64,000 nt of DNA, taken from NCBI RefSeq assembly GCF_000174775.1, contig NZ_ACLR01000059.1, positions 1-64,000 of the forward strand. Direction: 5' to 3'. The stretch is from Porphyromonas uenonis 60-3 (lineage in GTDB: Bacteria; Bacteroidota; Bacteroidia; Bacteroidales; Porphyromonadaceae). How positions within the stretch are numbered: the stretch's first letter is position 1; every line of letters begins with the position of its first letter. Below the pieces are notes generated by a model. It did no database searches, was not told where the DNA came from, and was given only the letters and a program-made list of their open reading frames with translations. Shown here piece by piece: positions 26,613-34,450 of the stretch. A program made the translations under genes and the position numbers.

Positions 26613-27038
26613 ATGACGACAGTAGAGAGATATCACGATATAAGCATGGGACATCGTGTCGTGGGACACGAGTCGAAGTGCCGCCACCTACACGGACACA
26701 ACTACCGAATACACTTCACCTGCTCCGCAGCACAGCTTGATGAGCTGGGGCGGGTGATAGACTTTGGCGTGATCAAGGAGCTCCTCTGCATGTGGCTGGA
26801 AGAGCATTGGGACCACAAGATGATGATCTACGATGAGGACCCGCTGCTCCCCTCACTACGGGAGCTGGTGCCAGAGGACTTGGTCGTGGTGCCCTTTAAC
26901 CCGACGGCCGAGGCGATGGCACATTACCTCGTCGAGACGATTGCTCCCGCACAACTTGCCGGCACGGGCGTGACGCTCGTCAGCTGCCGTGTCGAGGAGA
27001 CGGCACGATGCAGCGCTACCTACTCACTACCTATATAG
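26613..27038 (+). CDS. queD: 6-carboxytetrahydropterin synthase QueD (6-pyruvoyl-tetrahydropterin synthase family)
   Basis: Converts dihydroneopterin triphosphate to 6-carboxy-tetrahydropterin for queuosine. The 141-residue product has zinc-binding histidines in ISMGHRVVGH (residues about 10-19) and CRHLHGHNY. It also has the family Cys in GHESKC, the acidic RVIDFGVIK and the catalytic-type HWDHKMM, then PFNPTAEAMAHYL. It is followed one base after its stop codon by queE, so they act in consecutive pathway steps. Confidence 0.92.
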   Translation: MTTVERYHDISMGHRVVGHESKCRHLHGHNYRIHFTCSAAQLDELGRVIDFGVIKELLCMWLEEHWDHKMMIYDEDPLLPSLRELVPEDLVVVPFNPTAEAMAHYLVETIAPAQLAGTGVTLVSCRVEETARCSATYSLPI

Positions 27039-27039
27039 T

Positions 27040-27645
27040 ATGCAGTCGCTACCAGTCAACGAAATCTTCTACAGTCTCCAAGGCGAGGGAGGACAGATGG
27101 GACGCGCGATGCTCTTCGTGCGACTCTCGGGGTGCAATCTCGCCTGCGACTACTGCGACACGGACTTTGCGGGGCATCGGCTCATGACCGTCGCAGAGAT
27201 TTTGGCAAAGCTGGAGAGCTACCCTTGCCGAGACATCCTCTGGACTGGTGGCGAACCGACCTTAGCGCTGCGGGAGGAGCATATAGCTTTCTTTCACGAG
27301 CAGGGCTATCGTCAGTCTATAGAGACAAATGGCACACGCCCTGTGCCTCGAGGACTGGACTACGTCACTTGCTCGCCTAAGGCAGAAGCAATAAGTGGCC
27401 TGCGGGAGCGTTTTGTAGATAACTACCCTGACGGCATTGATGAGGTGCGCTGGCCACTACAACTAGGCGCTCCACTACCGCCACCTATCGAGCAATTGGT
27501 GCAGGCTCGGCGTTACTACGTCAGCCCCGTAGAGGAGACGGGCGTGGAGATGTCGGCAGTAGTGGCACGCTGTATGGACTTCGTCCTAGCCCACCCCGAG
27601 TGGCGGCTCAGCGTACAGCTACACAAGTTGCTAGGGTTTCGCTAA
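27040..27645 (+). CDS. queE: 7-carboxy-7-deazaguanine synthase (radical SAM)
   Basis: A radical-SAM enzyme forming 7-carboxy-7-deazaguanine from QueD's product. The 201-residue protein begins MQSLPVNEIFYSLQGEGG, a QueE hallmark. The iron-sulfur motif CNLACDYC (CX3CX2C) is at about residues 32-39, followed by WTGGEPTL. The start at 27040 is one base after the queD stop codon. Upstream in-frame codons run inside queD and are unlikely to be used. Length is normal for Bacteroidetes QueE. Confidence 0.93.
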   Translation: MQSLPVNEIFYSLQGEGGQMGRAMLFVRLSGCNLACDYCDTDFAGHRLMTVAEILAKLESYPCRDILWTGGEPTLALREEHIAFFHEQGYRQSIETNGTRPVPRGLDYVTCSPKAEAISGLRERFVDNYPDGIDEVRWPLQLGAPLPPPIEQLVQARRYYVSPVEETGVEMSAVVARCMDFVLAHPEWRLSVQLHKLLGFR

Positions 27646-27659
27646 GTAAACGGTTTGCT

Positions 27660-29658
27660 ATGAAGGTCTCGTCGTCACATATTCGCTGGTTGCTCGTGCT
27701 ACTTTCGTGCGCTATAGCGCTCTGTAGCTTGATGGGCTGCAAGAGTGTGACGCTGAGCAAGGCGGAGCTGTACGACCATACAGGTCGCTATGCCCTCGCT
27801 GCCGATAGCTACTACACGCTCTACCGCCGCACCTCTCGCAAGAAGCCTGAGCGTCGGGCTTACCTAGCCTTCAAAGCTGCGGAGAATTACCGACGACTGG
27901 GCAACACACCCCGTGCGCTCAACTGCTACAACCTAGCGCTCTCGGGCAACTATCCCGACTCGATCCTCCACCTACGCATTGCTCAGGAGCTACAACAGCT
28001 GGGTCGCTGGCGGGAGGCGGGCAAAAGCTTACAAGCAGTTTTTAGAGTACTACCCACACGACTACTTCGGACGCATAGGACTGGCGAGTGTGCGTCAGGC
28101 CGATTCGCTCCTTGCCCACCCCACGGGACACACGGTCGAGACGGATCGTCTCTTGATCTCGCCCTATGCGGAGTTTGCCCCTTGCTATGCGCCCGACGGC
28201 ACGATACTCTACTTCACCAGTAGCCGTGTGCCTCTCCGTGATATGCTACAGGAGAGCGAAGTGACTGGGCTGGGGACGAACAACCTCTTTATGATCAAGC
28301 AGGACGCTGCGGGCAAGTGGTCTCGCCCCGACAGCGTGCCAGGCAGTGTCAATACGCCCGAAGATGAGGGTACGCCCTCCATCTCGTCAGACGGCAACAC
28401 GCTCTACTACTCCTACGCTGAGCAAAGCTCCACCTACGACCGTACCGTGCAGATCTACAAAGCCTCCAAGTCTAGCCAAGGAGGCTGGGGCAAAGGCGAG
28501 CGCGTACCCATCTGGGAGGATTCGCTACGCATGGCGGCGCATCCTGCCATTGACGCTTCGGGACGATACCTTTACTTCGTGAGCGAGGGGGCTGGCCTAG
28601 GGGGCAAAGACCTTTACCGCATAGCCCTCAGCGAGCATGGTTGGGGCAAGCCAGAGCACCTCGGCAACGAGATTAATACGCCTGGCGACGAACTCTTCCC
28701 CACGATGGTGGGCGACAGTACCCTGTACTTCTCCTCTGATGGACGTGTGGGGCTGGGCGGGCTGGACCTATACAAGGCGCAGATGGACTCGCTCGGCGGA
28801 TGGCAGGTGACGCATCTGGGCGCTCCGATGAACTCCCCCGCCGATGATTACGCTCTCACTTTCTCACCGAAGCCGCAGTCGGGCTTAGCGGAGGAGGGTT
28901 ACCTCTCCTCGACTCGTGGCGACCAGCGCGGACGGCCACACCTCTACCACTTCTCATTGCCCGCCACCATCATCCGTATCGATGGCTTCGTGATGGACCG
29001 TGAGGGGTACGGCATCCCGCAGGCGACGGTACGCATTGCCGATGAGCAAGGTTTGCTCGCCACGCCCATTGTTTCGACACGTGACGACGGTTCTTTTGTC
29101 CTTGAGATTGCGGGGTCAAACCGCTACGTGCTACACGCCTCGCACCCAGACTACCTCAACCAATACATGCCGCTCGTGACCGACAGCGCCACCGAGAGCA
29201 CCGACTACTTGGTTGACTTTTACCTAGCTTCGCGCCTGCACTCGGAGCAGATCCACGACATCTACTACGACTTTGACCGAGCTTCGCTACGCCTCGAGGG
29301 GAAGAAGAGTCTCGACTACCTCGTCACGCTCCTAGAGCAAAACCCCGACGTGCGCCTAGAGCTGAGCAGTAACACCGACCGCAAGGGTTCGCAGAGGTAC
29401 AATAAGAGGCTCTCACAGCGTCGTGCGCAGAGCGTCGTCAACTATCTCATCGCCAAGGGGATTGCGGCCGACCGACTAGAGGCTCGTGGCTACGGCAAGG
29501 AGCGTCCTTACGTAGTGACCAAAGGGATGGCGACACGCTTCGATTGGTTGCCCGAGGGACAGGAGCTAACGGCCGAATGGGTCGGCGCGCTGACCGAAGA
29601 GCAGCAAGTCGTCTGCGACCAGCTCAACCGCCGCACCGAGTTTACCGTCATACAATAA
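27660..29658 (+). pseudogene. PorE-like TPR / beta-propeller / OmpA lipoprotein, frameshifted
   Basis: Read across one frameshift, this encodes a ~665-residue outer-membrane-associated lipoprotein. The N-terminal signal ends in SLMGCKS. TPR-like helices follow (residues about 25-140), then a WD40/PD40 beta-propeller (YAPDGTILYFTSSR, SSDGNTLYYSYAE, ASGRYLYFVSE, DSTLYFSSDG), a carboxypeptidase-regulatory-like domain and a C-terminal OmpA domain (DIYYDFDRASLR, LSSNTDRKGSQRYN). This order matches PorE of the Porphyromonas type IX secretion system. In the first frame, translation leaves the TPR after REAGK near 28022. Removing one A from the AAAA at 28023-28026 restores REAGKAYKQFLEYYPHDYFG. It is either a sequencing error or a real disruption. 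Order and domains are firm; the PorE name is inference. Confidence 0.8.
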
Positions 29659-29678
29659 TATATAGAGTGACCTAAGCA

Positions 29679-30245
29679 ATGATACATTACCAAGCGGACC
29701 CAGACTTAGCGGGCGTCTACCTCATCGAGCCAGACTGCTACGGCGATGCGCGTGGCTACTTTGCCGAGACTTACCGCACGGCAGACTTTGCAGCGACCGT
29801 CGCGCCTAGACCATGGGTGCAGGAAAACGAATCGTCCTCCGTCCGTGGTGTCTTGCGTGGTCTGCATCTCCAGCGAGGCGAAGCGAGCCAAGCGAAGCTG
29901 GTGCGCTGCGTCGTGGGCGAGATCATAGACTTGATCGTGGACCTACGACGAGACAGCGACACTTACGGGCAGTGGCGCAGCTATCATCTCTCGGAGCAAA
30001 ACCATCGGCAGCTCTACATACCGAGAGAGTTTGCGCACGGCTTCCTCGTGCTCTCGGAGCAAGCGAAGTTTCTCTACAAAGTGGACAACGGCTACGCCCC
30101 CGAGAGCGAGCTCTGCATACGCTATGACGACCCGCAACTGGCGATCCCCTGGGAGTCGTGGGGCATCTCGTCCGAGGAGCTGATCCTTTCGGACAAAGAC
30201 CTACGGGGTATCTCCCTAGCCGACTACACCGCATCACGCTTTTGA
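29679..30245 (+). CDS. rfbC: dTDP-4-dehydrorhamnose 3,5-epimerase
   Basis: A cupin-fold epimerase acting third in dTDP-L-rhamnose synthesis. The 188-residue protein has the family motifs ESSSVRGVLRGLHLQ with the catalytic His, KLVRCVVGEIIDLIVDLR, YIPREFAHGFLVLS, and YKVDNGYAPESE with the conserved Tyr. It lies 20 bp after the PorE-like gene and 11 bp before rfbB. The pathway partner rfbA is at 57580 on the other strand; rfbD is not in the window. Confidence 0.95.
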   Translation: MIHYQADPDLAGVYLIEPDCYGDARGYFAETYRTADFAATVAPRPWVQENESSSVRGVLRGLHLQRGEASQAKLVRCVVGEIIDLIVDLRRDSDTYGQWRSYHLSEQNHRQLYIPREFAHGFLVLSEQAKFLYKVDNGYAPESELCIRYDDPQLAIPWESWGISSEELILSDKDLRGISLADYTASRF

Positions 30246-30256
30246 CACCTTACGCT

Positions 30257-31402
30257 ATGACCTCATACCGACATACCTACGCCGTGACTGGAGCTGCTGG
30301 CTTCATCGGCACTAACCTCGCTTACTACCTGAGCGAAGCCCTCGCCCCTGACGAGCGGATCGTCCTGATCGACAAACTAACCTATGCGGGCAACTACCGC
30401 TCCATCGAGCCGCTCATCGACAACGAACGGATTGTCTTCGTCCAGGCTGATATCTGCGATGCCGAGGCGATGGACGCTCTCTTCACCCGCTACGCTCCGC
30501 ACTACCTGATCAACCTTGCGGCCGAGAGCCATGTCGATCGAAGCATCGAGGACCCCGCCATCTTCGTACGCACCAATATCCTCGGCGTGCAGACCTTGCT
30601 AGACACCATTCGCAACCATTGGTCTACCACCAGCGGGCGAGGCTCTTATCCCGTATGGCAGGAGGGACGTATGATGCTTCAGGTCTCTACGGACGAGGTG
30701 TACGGTTCGCTCGGCCGGGAAGGCTTCTTCGTGGAGAGCACACCGCTCGACCCACGCAGTCCCTACAGTGCTGCGAAAGCTTCGGCCGATCTCCTCTGCC
30801 AGGCAGCCGTTCACACGCACCATGCGCCAGTCGTTTGGACCAGATGCTCGAACAACTACGGCCCCTACCAGTTTCCCGAGAAGCTCATCCCGCTCGTCAT
30901 CCGTCAGTGTCTCCTCGGCAAGGAGATACCGATCTACGGCACGGGCGAAAACGTCCGTGACTGGCTCTATGTCACCGACCATTGTCGTGCGCTCCACCTC
31001 GTGGTGACCCAAGGGAAAGCTGGTACAGCGTACAATATCGGCGGGCACAACGAACATACCAATCTAGAGATAGTCCGTATCATCATCAGCCAGCTACACG
31101 ATCGTCTGAGCAAAGAGCCAGCACGTGCCGAGCGCATCTCAGAGATCTTAGGCGCTCAGGTTCAGCCCGAGCTAATCAACGAAGAGTTGATCACCTTCGT
31201 CCGTGACCGTCTCGGCCACGATGCCCGCTACGGCATCGACCCCACCTTCATTCATCAGGAGCTAGGGTGGCTACCCTCGGTCCCCTTTGCCGAGGGCATC
31301 GGCTACACGATCGACTGGTACCTTGACCACTTTGACTGGGTCAAGAGCATCACCGACGAAGACTACCAGCACTACTACCAGCAGATGTACAGCGGACGAT
31401 GA
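30257..31402 (+). CDS. rfbB: dTDP-glucose 4,6-dehydratase
   Basis: A short-chain dehydrogenase-type enzyme making dTDP-4-keto-6-deoxyglucose. NAD-binding TGAAGFIGTNLA (residues about 10-21), NLAAESHVDRSI, catalytic STDEVYGSLG and YSAAKASADLL (YxxxK) are present. The 381-residue length is normal. The ATG at 30257 was chosen since the upstream in-frame codons lie within rfbC. Its stop overlaps the next gene's ATG. Confidence 0.95.
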   Translation: MTSYRHTYAVTGAAGFIGTNLAYYLSEALAPDERIVLIDKLTYAGNYRSIEPLIDNERIVFVQADICDAEAMDALFTRYAPHYLINLAAESHVDRSIEDPAIFVRTNILGVQTLLDTIRNHWSTTSGRGSYPVWQEGRMMLQVSTDEVYGSLGREGFFVESTPLDPRSPYSAAKASADLLCQAAVHTHHAPVVWTRCSNNYGPYQFPEKLIPLVIRQCLLGKEIPIYGTGENVRDWLYVTDHCRALHLVVTQGKAGTAYNIGGHNEHTNLEIVRIIISQLHDRLSKEPARAERISEILGAQVQPELINEELITFVRDRLGHDARYGIDPTFIHQELGWLPSVPFAEGIGYTIDWYLDHFDWVKSITDEDYQHYYQQMYSGR

Positions 31403-31956
31403 AGGTCTACGGCATAGACGACGAGTCGCGACTCTTTTACAAAGGCGAAGCACTTCTTCGCCCGGGCTATCCCTTCTTCGTTCCACACCTCGAAGCGGAG
31501 TGGTGCGCCATTCCTTCGCTCGCCATCAAGATAGGACGGACAGGCAAGTGCGTGGCGCCACCTTTTGCCGAGCGGTACATCGAGTCGTGCGCTGCTGGTT
31601 GGGACATCACCTGTCGCTCGCTACTCGCTGAGCTACGTGAGGCGGGCGCTCCCTGGGAGCGTGCTAAGGTGTACGACGGCAGTGCCGTAGCCCTCGACTG
31701 GCAACCCCTTGACACTGCGCTCGCAGAGCACTACACGCTGACCCTCTCCGAGCAGAGCTGGACGCTCTCCCGTGAGGCGGTCTGCCAAGCGCTCTCGCTC
31801 CTCTCCGAGTGCCTCACCATTCACACGGGCGACGTACTCCTACTCAACACTATCCCCATAACAGCGGCTCCCGCCATTGCCCCCGAGCAACAGCTCTCCC
31901 TGACGCTACAGGCTGGCGAAAGGCTCCGCTCCACTACCCTACTACGCATCAAGTAA
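31399..31956 (+). CDS. Fumarylacetoacetate-hydrolase-like protein
   Basis: A 185-residue protein. KIGRTGKCVAPPFAERYIE, GWDITCRSLLAELREAGAPWERAKVYDGSA and a metal-site-like context resemble the short FAH-family proteins of Bacteroidetes. That family typically has ITARDLQ followed by KPWE and KSFDGSA, though I recall the metal-binding glutamates only partly. The sequence is diverged; GDVLLLNTIPITAAPA stands where the family usually reads GDLIFTGTP. The start overlaps the rfbB stop by ATGA, so it is coupled. Whether it is active cannot be judged. Confidence 0.65.
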   Translation: MKVYGIDDESRLFYKGEALLRPGYPFFVPHLEAEWCAIPSLAIKIGRTGKCVAPPFAERYIESCAAGWDITCRSLLAELREAGAPWERAKVYDGSAVALDWQPLDTALAEHYTLTLSEQSWTLSREAVCQALSLLSECLTIHTGDVLLLNTIPITAAPAIAPEQQLSLTLQAGERLRSTTLLRIK

Positions 31957-31992
31957 AGCATCTATATCGAATCGTCTAAAAACCCCTTCACT

Positions 31993-32640
31993 ATGGCTAT
32001 TGTATCTCCCTCCCTCCTCAGTGCCGATTTCCTGCATCTCGCCGATGAGATCACGATGATCAACGAGAGTCAGTGCGACTGGCTCCACATTGACGTGATG
32101 GACGGTGTCTTCGTTCCGAACCTCTCCTTTGGCTTTCCCATCATTGAGGCGATACGCCCCATCTGTCAGAAGCCTCTCGACGTGCATCTGATGATCGTCG
32201 AGCCGTGGAAGTTCATTGATCAGTTTGCCAAGCTCGGCATCCACATTATGAATGTACACTACGAGGTGTGCCCTCACCTGCACCGCACGCTGCGGGCTAT
32301 CCGTGAGGCGGGCATGCGTCCAGCCGTCACGCTCAATCCGCACACCCCCGTGGAGCTCCTCACCGACATCCTCTGCGAAGCCGACATGGTGCTCCTCATG
32401 AGTGTCAACCCTGGTTATGGCGGGCAAAAGTTTATCGAGCATTCTGTCCGCAAGGTCGAGCGCCTGCGCAAAATGATCCAAGAGCAGGGACTCTCCACCC
32501 TCATACAGGTCGATGGCGGGGTCAACCTTGAGACGGGTCGCCAGCTTGTCGAGGCGGGTGCCGACTCGCTCGTGGCAGGCAGTGCCGTCTTTAAGGCGCC
32601 CAGCCCTCAAGAGATGATTGCACAGCTACACGCCTTGTAA
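31993..32640 (+). CDS. rpe: Ribulose-phosphate 3-epimerase
   Basis: A TIM-barrel enzyme of the pentose phosphate pathway. All signatures are intact in 215 residues: SPSLLSADFLHLADEI, HIDVMDGVFVPNLSFG, VHLMIVEPWKFI, LLMSVNPGYGGQKFI and IQVDGGVNLET. It is 36 bp after the FAH-like gene and 42 bp before the comEC ATG. Confidence 0.96.
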   Translation: MAIVSPSLLSADFLHLADEITMINESQCDWLHIDVMDGVFVPNLSFGFPIIEAIRPICQKPLDVHLMIVEPWKFIDQFAKLGIHIMNVHYEVCPHLHRTLRAIREAGMRPAVTLNPHTPVELLTDILCEADMVLLMSVNPGYGGQKFIEHSVRKVERLRKMIQEQGLSTLIQVDGGVNLETGRQLVEAGADSLVAGSAVFKAPSPQEMIAQLHAL

Positions 32641-32682
32641 GCCATCTTGCACTACCTCGTCCGAGGGCTACACGCCACAATC

Positions 32683-34203
32683 ATGCGCCCAGCATTGGTG
32701 ACACTCCTGTCGCTAGTGCTGGGCATTTATCTAGGTAGTCTCGGGCTACTAGCAGCGCAGTGGTACCTCCTCGGCATCGCCGTGGCGACGCTCCTCCTCG
32801 TCCTCTCTAGGCTTTGGCACAAAGCGCTCCTCGCTGGCTCCGCTTGGTACTTAGTGCTCCTCTGCATGGGAGCTTGTCTGGCAACAATTCCACGGGAACG
32901 GGTCGCACAACTTCCACAGCCCAGCGAAGAAACGACCTACCTCGTCACCATCTCCCGCCCGCCCACAGCACGCGAACAGGGCTCTCGTGCCGAGGCTATC
33001 ATCGAGCAAGCGACAGACCCGAGCGGAGCAACCCTCGTTCGCTGGCGTGGTCAGCGCATCATGCTATACCTATATAATGACTCGCTGCAGCTCACGCCTC
33101 GCACTAACTACCTCGTCCGTGGACGGCTCACACCTCTAGATCAAGTCTCCTCGTCAAGCTATCAGCACTACCTCCTCTCACGAAAGGCTTCGGGCGTGCT
33201 ATCCGCTTCCACAGCAGAAGCTTGCAATGCGCTAAGCACTACCCACTGGTCGCTCTGTGACCAATTACGCTACCGCGCCTACACCCTCCAGCAGCGCATC
33301 GGTGGCACCCTAGACGAAATTGACCGACTCACTCCACTACAGCGAGAGACGCTCCGTGCCATCTGCCTAGGCGATCGCTACGAAGGAACCGTCGCAGAGG
33401 CACAGTTTCGCTCCGTAGGCGTTGCGCACCTGCTGTCGGTCAGTGGCTTTCACGTTGGGGTCGTCCTGCTACTCATCTACTGGCTCATACGCTACCCGCT
33501 CCGACTCATCCACAACGTCCGTACTGCTTACCTCCTGCGCTGGAGCCTCACCCTCGTAGCCGTATGGCTCTACGCTTTCGTCTGCGGACTCTCCATCCCG
33601 ACACTCCGTGCCTCGCTCATGTTCTCCATCTTTGTCGTGGCTCGGCTCTTGGGGCGCTCCACCGATCGGCTCAACGTATGGGCGCAGGCAGCCGTCCTTC
33701 TACTCATTGTCTCACCCTACGCACTCTTTGACGTAGGCATGCAACTCAGCTTCGGAGCGGTGCTAGCCATCTTCGTCACCTGGGGCGCACTCAACCAACG
33801 CATCACACCGAGTAGCTCCCGCATCGTCAGCTACCTCTACTACCTCATCGTCACGACCTTAGCCGTACAACTCTTCGTCTGGCCTATCCTCGCACGAAGC
33901 TTCGGCAGCACCGCCGTCTGGCTACTCCTCGCCAACCTCCTCCTGTCGCCCCTCGCTACCCTACTCATCATCACGGGACTAGTCACCATGGGACTACTCG
34001 CCCTCGGGCTCCCCACGACGCTCCTACCAATGCTCCTCGTCGGCGTGAGCGACCTCACCAGCGGTGCGATGGCACTCCTCGAGCAGCACTTCACCGCTCA
34101 GCTCACCATCGCCATGCCACTCTGGCTCTGCGTCGCTTACTACCTCCTCCTCTACGCCTGGGTGCAGTACCTCCTAGCCCGTCCTCGCCCCGTCCGCATC
34201 TAA
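32683..34203 (+). CDS. ComEC/Rec2-family competence membrane protein
   Basis: A 506-residue polytopic inner-membrane protein of the DNA-uptake channel family. The competence-domain motif AHLLSVSGFHVGVVLLLI is at about residue 250 and is preceded by an OB-like periplasmic segment with TYLVTISRPPTAREQGSRAE. About ten hydrophobic helices are visible. No C-terminal metallo-beta-lactamase domain is present, as is usual for the shorter Bacteroidetes forms. The ATG at 32683 (MRPALVTLL) begins the first membrane helix; an in-frame TTG at 32647 is the alternative. Confidence 0.88.
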   Translation: MRPALVTLLSLVLGIYLGSLGLLAAQWYLLGIAVATLLLVLSRLWHKALLAGSAWYLVLLCMGACLATIPRERVAQLPQPSEETTYLVTISRPPTAREQGSRAEAIIEQATDPSGATLVRWRGQRIMLYLYNDSLQLTPRTNYLVRGRLTPLDQVSSSSYQHYLLSRKASGVLSASTAEACNALSTTHWSLCDQLRYRAYTLQQRIGGTLDEIDRLTPLQRETLRAICLGDRYEGTVAEAQFRSVGVAHLLSVSGFHVGVVLLLIYWLIRYPLRLIHNVRTAYLLRWSLTLVAVWLYAFVCGLSIPTLRASLMFSIFVVARLLGRSTDRLNVWAQAAVLLLIVSPYALFDVGMQLSFGAVLAIFVTWGALNQRITPSSSRIVSYLYYLIVTTLAVQLFVWPILARSFGSTAVWLLLANLLLSPLATLLIITGLVTMGLLALGLPTTLLPMLLVGVSDLTSGAMALLEQHFTAQLTIAMPLWLCVAYYLLLYAWVQYLLARPRPVRI

Positions 34204-34259
34204 CTTTCCGCCCTCTCCGATCGGTATACTCTTTCAGGAAGAGGACAATCCCTTCGTAT

Positions 34260-34369
34260 GACACTCCAGTTTCTCACCCATGAAACTTTAGTTTCTCCCG
34301 TATGAAACTCCAGTTTCTCCCGTATGAAACTCCAGTTTCACCCGCATGAAACTTTAGTTTCACCCAAGT
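34260..34369. repeat. 22-bp-period palindromic array, GAAACTccAGTTTC type
   Basis: Five 22-bp units start at 34260, 34282, 34304, 34326 and 34348. The core is GAAACTCCAGTTTC or GAAACTTTAGTTTC with linker TCCCGTAT or ACCCGCAT. The units alternate CC and TT at the centre. It lies between comEC and the TonB receptor promoter. Confidence 0.85.
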
Positions 34370-34419
34370 GGTACTGATAAATACCTACTCTTGGGTATTT
34401 ACAGAGGCAAGCAGTGCTG

Positions 34420-34427
34420 TACCTTTG
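34420..34427 (+). promoter_or_regulatory. Promoter -7 element TACCTTTG for TonB receptor
   Basis: An exact TAnnTTTG 24 bp before the receptor ATG. At 19 bp upstream there is TTT rather than TTG. It probably drives the 34451-44297 operon. Confidence 0.6.
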
Positions 34428-34450
34428 CAGTACCGCTTTACAGAAACACT

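Noticed and set aside
28021-28030. Programmed frameshift in the PorE-like gene
   Set aside because: GGCAAAAGCT has only four As and no recognisable stop-codon or slippery-site context of known +1 or -1 signals. Error or mutation is simpler.
34391-34427. TTG at 34391 as -33 element for the TonB receptor
   Set aside because: It is 26 bp from the -7 box, beyond the usual 19-21 bp spacing.
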